Of a DNA stretch of 64,000 bases, positions 52,775 through 60,537 are shown piece by piece. The position numbers and the translations under genes are program-made. The DNA comes from Pseudonocardia sp. DSM 110487 (GTDB lineage: Bacteria > Actinomycetota > Actinomycetes > Mycobacteriales > Pseudonocardiaceae), in NCBI RefSeq assembly GCF_019468565.1, contig NZ_CP080521.1, positions 9,858,001 through 9,922,000 of the forward strand, read 5' to 3'. Within the stretch, counting starts at the first letter, position 1; every line of letters begins with the position of its first letter. The notes beneath the pieces are model-generated. The model searched no databases, was not told the DNA's origin, and worked only from the letters and a program-made list of their open reading frames with translations.

Positions 52775-53746
52775 GGCGCACATCCTGCCTCGGACGGGCG
52801 TCGAAGACCCAAAGTGTCCTCTAGCCCTACAGCCGGATTTTGTGATCACGGGTGTTCGGCGCTGCTGCCGGGTCCCGTTCGGCGGTGGCCGCGCCCATGA
52901 TCGGCAGTATCTTCGCGTCCATGATCTGGAGTTTCGGGTGCTCATGGTCGTGAGAGCAGCCGTGGACAACCGATAGTTCGGATCTTGCCCGCCGCCGGCC
53001 CGGGCGCCAGGACGGTCGGGGCGCGATCGTGTCGATCCATCGGGTCGGTCTGGTCGAGTGCCTGTCGGTGGGCGCGCCGTTCCCGGCCCGGGCCGCCTGG
53101 CGCTCGCCTCGTGGTCCGGGCTTCGCGTGTGGTTCTGCCGGTTGCTGCCGGGTGCCACGCGACTGGCTGTGGTCCCGACCCTCCACCCCAGCCCCGCTCC
53201 TGGATGATCATAGCCAGACCACCCCCAAGGGACATGGCCCCACGCGCAGGTCCATGATCAGCAGGACCGGGACACCAACTGCAGGGGTGCCTCCGCGGTC
53301 AGAACACGCAGGCTGCCGGGATGCGGCTCAGGTCCCGATTCCGCGGATCGCACCCCAGATTCCAGGTGTGGCCAGGGGCGGCGACGGGACCACAGCCAGA
53401 TGCGTAGCACCCAAACCGCGGCGGTCTCGTCGAGGACGGGCGTGCCCCCGCGTCGGGGACGGCCGCCCGAGCAACCACATGATTCGGTAGTGCACCCAAC
53501 CCGGCCACCCCGACAGGGTGACGCGGTTGAGGTGAACCGGTGAGGGCACGACGGCAGCCGGGGGCTGCGGGAGCCCGGCGCGCTCGTTCTCGGCCGGCGC
53601 ACCCGGTCGACGGGGTGCCTGACCTACGACGGGCTGCGTCGACGGACACGGGATGCGCCGACAGCTCCGCCGTGCCGAGCGGCCGCCCGAGCGCCGGCGA
53701 TCAGAGGAATGATCACGAAGTCCGGCGGAGTACTAGCCTCGCCCAC
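52775..53746. other. 972-bp gene-free region with long-range inverted repeat
   Basis: Open frames exist on both strands, but none shows domain content or a ribosome site. The region is rich in CATGATC-like words and contains the 14-bp inverted repeat CTGGCTGTGGTCCC (53163-53176) and its complement (53385-53398). It could be a decayed element or contain an RNA. The end leads into the Nudix gene, whose start lacks a strong ribosome site. Confidence 0.5.
53163..53398. repeat. 14-bp inverted repeat bracketing 208 bp
   Basis: CTGGCTGTGGTCCC at the left end and GGGACCACAGCCAG at the right end are exact reverse complements. No transposase is encoded between them, so if this is a mobile element it is non-autonomous. 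Confidence 0.4.
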
Positions 53747-54535
53747 ATGCCCTCCGCACCGGTGATCCCACGGCCTGCCGCGACCGTGCTCATCGTGCGA
53801 GACCATCCCCACCCGCCACCTGGCCGGTCGCCGCTGCAGGTCTTCCTGCAGCAGCGCGTCGCGGGGATGGCGTTCGCGGGTGGGATGACCGTGTTCCCCG
53901 GTGGCGGGGTGGACGCGAGCGACCGCCCCGACCCGGACCGCTGGGTAGGCCCCGAGCCGCGCTGGTGGGCCGAGCGCCTCGGGGTCGACGCCGACCTCGC
54001 GGGCGCCCTCGTCCACGCCGCGGTCCGCGAGACCTTCGAGGAGTGCGGCGTGCTGCTGGCTGGGCCGGGCGCTCTCCCGGACCTGCACCGGCACCGCGCC
54101 GATGTCGTCGCCCGCCGCCGGACGTTCGCCGACGTGCTGGCCGCCACCGGTCTGGTGCTGCGCGCCGACCTGTTGCACGCCTGGGCGCGGTGGATCACGC
54201 CTCTCGGCTCGCCCCGCCGCTACGACACGGCGTTCTTCGTCGCGCGGGTGCCGGACGGCCAGCAGGCGGACGCCCACACCAGCGAGGCCGTCGCGGCCAT
54301 CTGGTGGCATCCCGACGAAGCCCTCGAACGCTGGCAGGACGAGGAGATTCAGCTGATGGCGCCGACCGTGCGCACCCTGCAGGAGATCGCGGAGTTCGGC
54401 GAGAGCGCCGCCGTGCTCGCCGCGGCGCCGGAGCGGGTGATCCGTCCGATCGTGCCAGTGGTGCGCAGGGACGGCGACCGCCTCGTCTCCGTGCTGCCCG
54501 ACGACACGGCGTACCCCGCGATCGGCCTCGCATGA
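53747..54535 (+). CDS. Nudix hydrolase, long-spacer actinobacterial type
   Basis: A 262-residue Nudix protein: strand region ATVLIVRDHPHPPPGRSPLQ, GGMTVFPGGGVDASD, and after an insertion the catalytic helix AAVRETFEECGVLLAG (REUXEE). The insertion between the glycine-rich part and REUXEE is typical of the acyl-CoA-thioester/NUDT7-19-like subgroup. The ATG is the first start in front of the domain. Its stop overlaps the ATG of the next gene (ATGA), an MBL-fold protein. Confidence 0.85.
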   Translation: MPSAPVIPRPAATVLIVRDHPHPPPGRSPLQVFLQQRVAGMAFAGGMTVFPGGGVDASDRPDPDRWVGPEPRWWAERLGVDADLAGALVHAAVRETFEECGVLLAGPGALPDLHRHRADVVARRRTFADVLAATGLVLRADLLHAWARWITPLGSPRRYDTAFFVARVPDGQQADAHTSEAVAAIWWHPDEALERWQDEEIQLMAPTVRTLQEIAEFGESAAVLAAAPERVIRPIVPVVRRDGDRLVSVLPDDTAYPAIGLA

Positions 54536-55320
54536 CCGGCCCCGCGTACGGCGTGCTGCGGCCGGTCACGCCGCTGGCGTCGGTGCTGCTCGCCGAGAAC
54601 CCCTCCCCGATGACCCTCGACGGCACGAACACCTGGGTGCTGCGGGCGCCGGGTGAGGAGGCGTGCGTCGTGGTCGACCCCGGCGAGGAGGACGAGGTGC
54701 ACCTGCGGCGGGTGGCCGCGCAGGGCCGGGTCGCGCTGGTGCTGCTCACCCACCGCCATCACGACCACGCAGGCGGCGCGCGCCGGTTCGCCGAGCTCAC
54801 GGGCGCGCCCGTGCGGGCCCTCGATCCCTCGCTCGTGCTCGGGTCGGAGGCCCTCGGCGACGGCGAGGTCGTCACGGCCGCGGGCGTCGAGCTGCGGGTG
54901 GTCGCCACGCCGGGCCACACATCGGACTCGCTGTCGTTCCTGCTCGACGGGCCGGGCTCCGACCAGGCCGTACTCACCGGCGACACCATCCTCGGCCGCG
55001 GTACCACCGTGATCGCCCACCCCGACGGCGCGCTCGGGCCCTACCTCGACTCGCTGCGCCGGCTCGCCGACCTCGCCCCCGCCACCGCCGTGCTCCCCGG
55101 CCACGGTCCCGAGCTCCCGGACGCTCCCGCCGTGGCCACGGCGTACCTCGCCCACCGCGAGGAGCGCCTGGACCAGGTGCGGGCGGCGATCGCGCGGCTC
55201 GGCCCGGACGCGACCCCTCGCCAGGTGGTGGAGGTGGTCTACGCCGATGTCGACCAGGTGTTGTGGCCGGCGGCGGAACTCTCGGTGCGGGCCCAGCTGG
55301 ACCACCTCCGCACCCCCTGA
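54532..55320 (+). CDS. MBL-fold metallohydrolase (Rv3677c-like, LACTB2 type)
   Basis: A 262-residue metallo-beta-lactamase-fold hydrolase. Metal ligands: LTHRHHDHAGG (HxHxDH), VVATPGHTSDSLSF, TGDTILG and LPGHGP. The C-terminal helical segment (VYADVDQVLWPAAELSVRAQ) matches the LACTB2/RNase-like extension. It would bind two Zn ions and hydrolyse an ester, lactone or RNA. It lies between nudix and crp (with an MFS gene inserted), matching the mycobacterial order. Confidence 0.9.
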   Translation: MTGPAYGVLRPVTPLASVLLAENPSPMTLDGTNTWVLRAPGEEACVVVDPGEEDEVHLRRVAAQGRVALVLLTHRHHDHAGGARRFAELTGAPVRALDPSLVLGSEALGDGEVVTAAGVELRVVATPGHTSDSLSFLLDGPGSDQAVLTGDTILGRGTTVIAHPDGALGPYLDSLRRLADLAPATAVLPGHGPELPDAPAVATAYLAHREERLDQVRAAIARLGPDATPRQVVEVVYADVDQVLWPAAELSVRAQLDHLRTP

Positions 55321-55334
55321 GCCCGTTGCGGCAA

Positions 55335-56573
55335 TCAGGCCACTGGGGCCGGCGCCTCCGCCGGGCGCGGCAGCAGCGTTGCGCGGCGCAGCCACAGCAC
55401 CGCCGCCAGCACCACACCCGCCGCGCCGCCGGACAAGAAGGCCGCGGGCGGGCCGAACGCCTCCACGACGATCCCCGCGCTGGACTGGCCGGTGGCGATG
55501 CCGAGCGTGGCGGCCGTGACCAGCCATCCGAACGCCTCGGTGGCCGTGCCGGGCGGAGCCGCGATGTCGAGGGCGAGGGAGTGGCCGGTGACCTGCGGTG
55601 TGATCAGCGCGCCCGACACGATCATCGTGAGGATGAGCACCGCCATCGACCCGGTAGGCCCGACGAGCGCCATCGCGGCCACCAGCACCGCGAACCCGCC
55701 GAGCAACGCCGGCATCCGCAGGTGCAGCGGCCGCGGCCAGGGACGCATCCCGTAGAGCACGCCGGCGAGCACCGAGGAGATCGACCACACCGACAGGAGC
55801 ACGCCGCCCAGCGTGGGTGACTCCGCCGCAGCGGTGACCGCGGGCAGCCCGACCTCCACGGATCCGATCACCAGCCCGAATCCGAGCGCGGCGACGGCCA
55901 CCGTGCGCATCCCGGGCCGGGCGAGCGCACCCAGCAGGGAGACGCTGTGGTGAGCGGGGGCACGTCCGACGCGGCGAGCCGGGCGGCTCAGCGCGAACCC
56001 GCCCGCCCCGAGCACCATCGCGGCGCCGGCCACCGTGAGACCGAGGCCGGGCCATGGCGCCGCGACCAGGAAGGCGGCGATCGCCGGGCCGAGGATGAAG
56101 AAGACCTCCAGGCTGATGGCCTCGTACGTCAGTGCGGCTGACCGCGCGGGCCCGGCCGGCACGAGCGTGGTCCACAACGATCGGGACGCGCCCTCCACGG
56201 CCGGCCGGACGATCCCCGCGACCGTGGCCAGCGCCACCAGCACGGCCAGCGGCTGCCCGGTCTCGACCGCGGTCACCAGCGCGGTGACCGACAGCGCGAA
56301 CACCGCGACGACCATCAGAAGCGGCCGGCTCGGCCCCAGCCGGTCGATCACCCGGCCCTGCGCAACGGAGCCCGCGGCCACGCCGATCATCTGGCCTGCG
56401 GAGACAAGCCCAGCCGCGGCGAACGATCCGGTCTCCCGCTGCACGTAGAGCAGCGTCGCCAGCGGCAGCATCGCGATGGGGAACCGGCCGACGGCGGAGG
56501 CGAGTACGGGCACCGCCGCACCAGGAGCTGTCAGGGCGGCGCGGTAGTCGGCGAGCGACGCTGAGGACGACAT
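55335..56573 (-). CDS. MFS transporter, unknown substrate
   Basis: A 412-residue protein with twelve hydrophobic helices (VPVLASAVGRFPIAMLPLAT; RVIDRLGPSRPLLMVVAVFA) of the MFS_1 type. Motif A-like GRVIDRLGPSRP is present. The substrate is unknown. It is convergent with the MBL-fold gene. ATG 56573 is chosen over an upstream ATG because the upstream extension covers a palindromic operator. A regulator gene is not adjacent. Confidence 0.85.
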   Translation of the reverse strand: MSSSASLADYRAALTAPGAAVPVLASAVGRFPIAMLPLATLLYVQRETGSFAAAGLVSAGQMIGVAAGSVAQGRVIDRLGPSRPLLMVVAVFALSVTALVTAVETGQPLAVLVALATVAGIVRPAVEGASRSLWTTLVPAGPARSAALTYEAISLEVFFILGPAIAAFLVAAPWPGLGLTVAGAAMVLGAGGFALSRPARRVGRAPAHHSVSLLGALARPGMRTVAVAALGFGLVIGSVEVGLPAVTAAAESPTLGGVLLSVWSISSVLAGVLYGMRPWPRPLHLRMPALLGGFAVLVAAMALVGPTGSMAVLILTMIVSGALITPQVTGHSLALDIAAPPGTATEAFGWLVTAATLGIATGQSSAGIVVEAFGPPAAFLSGGAAGVVLAAVLWLRRATLLPRPAEAPAPVA

Positions 56574-56590
56574 GGGTCCAGGGTTGCACA

Positions 56591-56612
56591 TTCTGGTACG
56601 GCGGTACCAGAA
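56591..56612. promoter_or_regulatory. 22-bp operator-like palindrome upstream of the MFS gene
   Basis: TTCTGGTAC and GTACCAGAA form perfect nine-base arms around GGCG. It lies 18 bp upstream of the MFS ATG and would overlap the promoter. No regulator gene lies next to it, so the repressor must be encoded elsewhere. Confidence 0.7.
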
Positions 56613-56875
56613 ATTTCGGCCGAGCATGGATGAACGGCACCGCCAAGGTGGCTGGTGTCATTCGCGTGGCGGCCCGGCCACCGGTAGCGGTCTTCGGTAG
56701 GGCCTCCGGTAGCGCCGCGCATCGCGCGGGCCGCCCCTCCGGGCAAACCACGCGGGCAGGCCCAAGGGCCTACCCCGGAGGGCGCGCGGCGCCACCGAAG
56801 GCGGTCCCACGGACATGATCAAGGCTTCGACGCGGCGGAATCGGCCGGCACCGAGTCACTGCTGGACCGTGATCA

Positions 56876-56945
56876 CCGCGAGTGGTGCCAGGACGACAGA
56901 TCTGTCGTCCCGACACCATTTCCGACGATCACGAGCCACTCGCGG
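56876..56945. repeat. nested palindromic element
   Basis: The centre is the perfect 20-bp palindrome at 56891-56910 (GGACGACAGA and its complement). Around it lie TGGTG/CACCA arms (56883-56887 and 56914-56918). Outside these is the 10-bp inverted repeat CCGCGAGTGG (56876-56885) with CCACTCGCGG (56936-56945). Such structure suggests a structured RNA, cruciform site or repetitive palindromic element. Confidence 0.7.
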
Positions 56946-56994
56946 GCACGTGGGCCGACAACGCCAGGCCCCGGCCTGCCCCACAGGCATGCGC

Positions 56995-57027
56995 GAGGGG
57001 CGGCCCCGCACACTGCGCGGCGCCGCC
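56995..57027. repeat. 33-bp intergenic repeat, copy 2
   Basis: It matches the copy at 41082-41114 with two mismatches. A third, partial match of 14 bases (GCGCGGCGCCACCG) lies at 56784-56797. Confidence 0.7.
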
Positions 57028-57100
57028 AGGAGGCCCGTTCAGGCCCAGGACACCAACCACCGAAAGACACTAGGAGCGGTGCCGTTCGAAAAGCCCCGAG

Positions 57101-57775
57101 CTACCGAGCGCGGCGGGCGAGCCGCTCGGGCTCGAGGATCAGCACGCTCTTGCCCTCCAGCCGCAGCCAGCCGCGGTGGGCGAAGTCGGCGAGCGCCTTG
57201 TTGACGGTCTCGCGGCTCGCCCCGACGAGCTGGGCGATCTCCTCCTGCGTGAGGTCGTGCGTGACGCGCAGCAGGCCGGACTCCTGCGAACCGAACTGGC
57301 GCGCCAGCTGCAGCAGCGCCTTCGCCACCCGCCCGGGGACGTCGGTGAAGATGAGGTCGGCGAGCGCGTTGTTGGTGCGGCGCAGGCGCCGCGCGAGCAC
57401 CCGCAGCAGCTGCTCGGCGATCTCGGGGCGCTTGCCGATCCACTCCCGCAGCGCCGGCCGGTCCATTGTGAACGTGCGGACCTCGGTGACGGCGGTGGCC
57501 GACGACGTTCGCGGGCCCGGGTCGAAGATGGACAGCTCGCCGAACATGTCCGACGGTCCGGCCACCATGAGCAGGTTCTCCCGGCCGTCGGGTGACTTGC
57601 GCCCGATCTTGACCTTGCCGCTGCCCACGATGTACAGCCTGTCGCCCGGCTCGCCCTCAGCGAAGATCACGTGGCCACGCGGGAACTCCGCGGGTTCGAG
57701 CGCCTGGGCCAGCGCCTCGGCCGCGTGGGGCTCAACACCCTGGAAGATCCCTGCGCGGATCAGTACGTCGTCCAC
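57101..57775 (-). CDS. crp: Crp/Fnr-family cAMP-type regulator (Rv3676-like)
   Basis: A 224-residue CRP: cyclic-nucleotide-binding fold (FPRGHVIFAEGEPGDRLYIV; GELSIFDPGPRTSSATAVTE carries the phosphate-binding cassette with GELS and RTSSA) and a C-terminal winged helix (DLTQEEIAQLVGASRETVNK). The cassette arginine and the following serines are intact, so cAMP binding is likely. It is the global regulator of actinobacterial carbon and stress genes. Position between the MBL-fold/RidA genes and nth matches the mycobacterial Rv3676 locus. Confidence 0.95.
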   Translation of the reverse strand: MDDVLIRAGIFQGVEPHAAEALAQALEPAEFPRGHVIFAEGEPGDRLYIVGSGKVKIGRKSPDGRENLLMVAGPSDMFGELSIFDPGPRTSSATAVTEVRTFTMDRPALREWIGKRPEIAEQLLRVLARRLRRTNNALADLIFTDVPGRVAKALLQLARQFGSQESGLLRVTHDLTQEEIAQLVGASRETVNKALADFAHRGWLRLEGKSVLILEPERLARRAR

Positions 57776-57845
57776 TGCGTCGCTCCTCGTCCCAGGCCGC
57801 TGCCCCGCGGCCGGATCACCGGCCGGTCAGTCTAGGGGTTGCGCG

Positions 57846-57856
57846 CACACTGTGTG
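57846..57856. promoter_or_regulatory. small palindrome upstream of crp, possible autoregulatory site
   Basis: CACACTGTGTG is a perfect odd-centred palindrome about 70 bp upstream of the crp start, near a TAGACT box that could be the -10. It does not match the full TGTGA-N6-TCACA Crp consensus, so binding is uncertain. Confidence 0.3.
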
Positions 57857-57922
57857 ACGCCGCAGCCGTCGAATCCCTGCACAACCGGGCGACTTTCACC
57901 CGGTTTCGCCCTCGTAGTCCGG

Positions 57923-58174
57923 TCAAGCCGCCCTGTTGCGCCGCGAGGACTTGCGCCCTCGCGAGCCACGGTTGCGCAGGCGGAAGAGCTCCAGCGCGCG
58001 GCCGGAACCCTGCCGGAAGAGGGCACGTACCTCGTCCGGCCGGGGCCGTTCGAGGAGCTCTTCGACCTCTTCAGGACGCACGGTCGCCTCCCGCAGCCGG
58101 GACTCCACGCGCTCCATGCCGAGAGCGAAGAACATCACCAGCAACGGTACGAGGACGGACAGCCAGGCAGTCAT
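57923..58174 (-). CDS. small single-pass membrane protein (Rv3675-like by position)
   Basis: An 83-residue protein with one N-terminal membrane helix (LSVLVPLLVMFFALGMERVE) followed by a basic, charged cytoplasmic tail (RPEEVEELLERPRPDEVRAL; RGSRGRKSSRRNRAA). It lies between crp and nth, as the membrane protein Rv3675 does in mycobacteria, although that one is longer. Function unknown. Confidence 0.75.
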   Translation of the reverse strand: MTAWLSVLVPLLVMFFALGMERVESRLREATVRPEEVEELLERPRPDEVRALFRQGSGRALELFRLRNRGSRGRKSSRRNRAA

Positions 58175-58339
58175 GTTGGCTCCGATGGTCTCGCACCGCG
58201 TCGAGCGACTTGCGGCGGGGGTCGGCGAGTTCCCATCCCGTTATGATTTCGTGACCTCGACCGGCACTCTGCGTGACGATCCGCAGGCCCGCCCCGGCGG
58301 CATCACCGACTGTCGGAGGCCTTCCGTACGCTCTTTTCC

Positions 58340-59191
58340 GTGACCATCGCCTCTCGGAGCACGCCCACAGCGTCCGCGACGGCACGCAGCGCGGCCCGGC
58401 TCGCCAAGCGGGTCGCCGCGGGCGAACCGGCGCTCGGCCGCTCCCGGCGCGTCGGGCGCATGCTGCGCACGCTGGCCGCCACCCACCCCGACGCCCACTG
58501 CGAGCTCGACTTCACCACACCGCTCGAGCTCGCCGTGGCCACGATCCTGTCGGCGCAGTCCACCGACAAGTTGGTCAACTCCGTCACACCGGCGCTCTTC
58601 CGGCGCTACCCCACCGCGCTCGACTACGCGCAGGCCGACCGCGCCGAGCTGGAGGAGATGATCCACAGCACCGGCTTCTTCCGGAACAAGGCCAACTCGC
58701 TGATCGGGATGGGCAGTGCCGTCGTCGAGAAGCACGACGGCGTACTCCCGCACACGCTCGAGGAGCTCGTCGCACTCCCTGGGATCGGCCGCAAGACCGC
58801 CAACGTGATCCTCGGCAACGCGTACGGCATCCCCGGCATCACGGTCGACACCCACTTCGGTCGCCTGGTGCGGCGCTGGGGCTGGACCCAGGAAGACGAC
58901 CCGGTCAAGGTCGAGCACGCGATCGGCGCGATGGTGCCCAAGCGCGACTGGACGATGGTGTCCCACTACGTGATCTTCCATGGCAGGCGCGTGTGCCATG
59001 CCCGCAAGCCGGCGTGCGGCGCGTGCACGCTCTCCGCCGACTGCCCCACGTTCGGCGCAGGCCCCATGGATCCCGTGCAGGCCGCCGCCCTCGTGAAGGG
59101 CCCCTCACGCACCCACCTGCTCGCCATGGTCGGCATCCCCGACGACGACGCACCTCCCGCCGCAGGCGGCGAGGACGCCGACGCACCGTGA
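58340..59191 (+). CDS. nth: endonuclease III (DNA glycosylase/AP lyase)
   Basis: A 283-residue base-excision repair enzyme. Helix-hairpin-helix LVALPGIGRKTANVILG with the catalytic lysine, catalytic aspartate in TVDTHFGRLVRRWGW, and the 4Fe-4S cluster cysteines in the C-x6-C-x2-C-x5-C pattern (CHARKPACGACTLSADC). It removes oxidised pyrimidines and cleaves the abasic site. GTG 58340 gives an N-terminal extension of about 40 residues, typical of actinobacterial Nth. It overlaps the next gene (GTGA). Confidence 0.96.
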   Translation: MTIASRSTPTASATARSAARLAKRVAAGEPALGRSRRVGRMLRTLAATHPDAHCELDFTTPLELAVATILSAQSTDKLVNSVTPALFRRYPTALDYAQADRAELEEMIHSTGFFRNKANSLIGMGSAVVEKHDGVLPHTLEELVALPGIGRKTANVILGNAYGIPGITVDTHFGRLVRRWGWTQEDDPVKVEHAIGAMVPKRDWTMVSHYVIFHGRRVCHARKPACGACTLSADCPTFGAGPMDPVQAAALVKGPSRTHLLAMVGIPDDDAPPAAGGEDADAP

Positions 59192-59826
59192 CCCACGAGC
59201 TCCGGGTGCGCCGCTCGGAGATCATCGCCACCGTGCTGGTCGCGCTGCTCGCGGCGGTGGCGGTATTCGCGCTGTGGCCGCGAGATCGCGACCCTGCCAC
59301 GCGGGCTACTGGGACCATGGAACAGGTGCAGGTCTCCGACGCCGACCTCGCCGCGGCCCGGGCGGCGGCGGGAGCCATTCCGTGCCCCGCCCCCACCGGC
59401 GCGGCGCCGGCAGGTCCGCTCGCGGGAGTCACGGCCCCGTGCCTCGGCGCCCCGGGCTCCGTCGATGTCGGAGCCGCGCTCGCGGGCCGTCCGGCACTGA
59501 TCAACGTGTGGGCGTCGTGGTGCGTGCCCTGCCGCGAGGAGCTGCCGGCGCTCGCCGAGTACGCGGCGCGGCCGGGAGCGGTCCCGGTGCTGACGATCGA
59601 CACCCGCGACGACCCGCGTGCCGCGCTCTCGCTGCTCGGCGAGCTCGGCGTCGAGCTGCCGTCCGTCATCGACACCGACGGCGCCCTGCGGGCCGCGCTC
59701 GACGTGCCCCCCGCGTTGCCCGCGTCGTACGTCGTGCGCGCCGACGGAACGGTCACCCGCGTCGATCCACCCATCCCGTTCCGCACGGCCGACGACGTCG
59801 CCGCCGCCGTGGAGCGGCTGTCGTGA
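59188..59826 (+). CDS. membrane-anchored TlpA/ResA-like thioredoxin (Rv3673c-like)
   Basis: A 212-residue protein with an N-terminal membrane anchor (IIATVLVALLAAVAVFALWP) and an extracytoplasmic thioredoxin domain with the active site NVWASWCVPCREELPALAEY. Two further cysteines precede it (AIPCPAP, TAPCLGA) and may form a disulfide. TlpA-like proteins reduce exported proteins or help cytochrome c maturation; the exact target here is unknown. It is part of the nth operon (GTGA overlaps on both sides). Confidence 0.9.
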   Translation: MTHELRVRRSEIIATVLVALLAAVAVFALWPRDRDPATRATGTMEQVQVSDADLAAARAAAGAIPCPAPTGAAPAGPLAGVTAPCLGAPGSVDVGAALAGRPALINVWASWCVPCREELPALAEYAARPGAVPVLTIDTRDDPRAALSLLGELGVELPSVIDTDGALRAALDVPPALPASYVVRADGTVTRVDPPIPFRTADDVAAAVERLS

Positions 59827-60518
59827 GCGCATCCCTGCGGCCGGAGCGGGCCCCGGAGTGGCTGCGGCCGCTGCTGTCCGGCGTCCGCGGGGTCGACGCC
59901 GCCGAGCTGGTGCGCCACCGCCTGCCGCCGCCTGCCGACGGGCGCCGCGCTTCCGTGCTGGTGCTCTTCGGCGACGACGCCGACCACGGCCCCGACGTAC
60001 TGCTCGTCGAGCGCGCCAGCACGCTGCGCGAGCACGCCGGGCAGGTCGCATTCCCGGGTGGGGGCGCCGACGACACCGACGTCGACGTCGTGGCCACGGC
60101 CCTGCGGGAGGCGGAGGAGGAGGCGGGTGTCGAGCCGGAAGGGGTGCTGCCGCTCGCGCTGCTCCCCGACCTGTTCGTGCCGCCCTCCGGGTTCATCGTC
60201 ACGCCCGTGCTCGCCCACTGGGTGCGGCCGGTGGCAGTGCACGCGGTCGATCCGCGTGAAACGGCCAGCGTCGTGCGGGTGCCGATCGCCGCGCTCGCCG
60301 ATCCGGAGCACCGCATCCTGGTTCGTCACCCGTCCGGGTTCACCGGTCCGGCCTTCGTCACGGCGGGGTTGCTCGTGTGGGGTTTCACCGGGGGCCTATT
60401 GTCCGCGCTGTTGGATAGGGGCGGATGGGCGCGTCCGTGGGACACCACTCGGGTGATGGACCTCGACGCAGCGTGGTCGGCGGCCAGGGCCGGCCAGCAG
60501 GAGGTCGCGGGATCGTGA
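59823..60518 (+). CDS. CoA-pyrophosphatase-type Nudix hydrolase (Rv3672c-like)
   Basis: A 231-residue Nudix hydrolase. The Nudix box is complete (GGGADDTDVDVVATALREAE followed by EEAG), preceded by the NuCoA-like segment LLVERASTLREHAGQVAFPG that marks the CoA-pyrophosphatase subgroup. It would hydrolyse CoA or related dinucleotides. It is in the operon nth, tlpA-like, nudix, marP-like with four-base overlaps. Confidence 0.9.
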   Translation: MSASLRPERAPEWLRPLLSGVRGVDAAELVRHRLPPPADGRRASVLVLFGDDADHGPDVLLVERASTLREHAGQVAFPGGGADDTDVDVVATALREAEEEAGVEPEGVLPLALLPDLFVPPSGFIVTPVLAHWVRPVAVHAVDPRETASVVRVPIAALADPEHRILVRHPSGFTGPAFVTAGLLVWGFTGGLLSALLDRGGWARPWDTTRVMDLDAAWSAARAGQQEVAGS

Positions 60519-60537
60519 GGGTGGGGGCAGGGGCGAC

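Larger units (their letters stand above)
56574..57100. other. gene-free region of palindromes and repeats between MFS gene and crp
   Basis: About 530 bp without a supportable gene. It contains the MFS operator, a nested palindromic element at about 56876-56945 and a copy of the 33-bp repeat. Short open frames read through the palindrome in both directions are mirror artefacts. Confidence 0.55.

Noticed and set aside
53029..53490. 153-codon plus-strand open frame in the large gene-free region
   Set aside because: It crosses the 14-bp inverted repeat, has no domain similarity and has a competing frame of equal quality on the other strand.
57846..57856. Firm Crp-binding site controlling crp
   Set aside because: Only a short CACACTGTGTG palindrome is present; the TGTGA-N6-TCACA spacing is not met, so it is listed only at low confidence.
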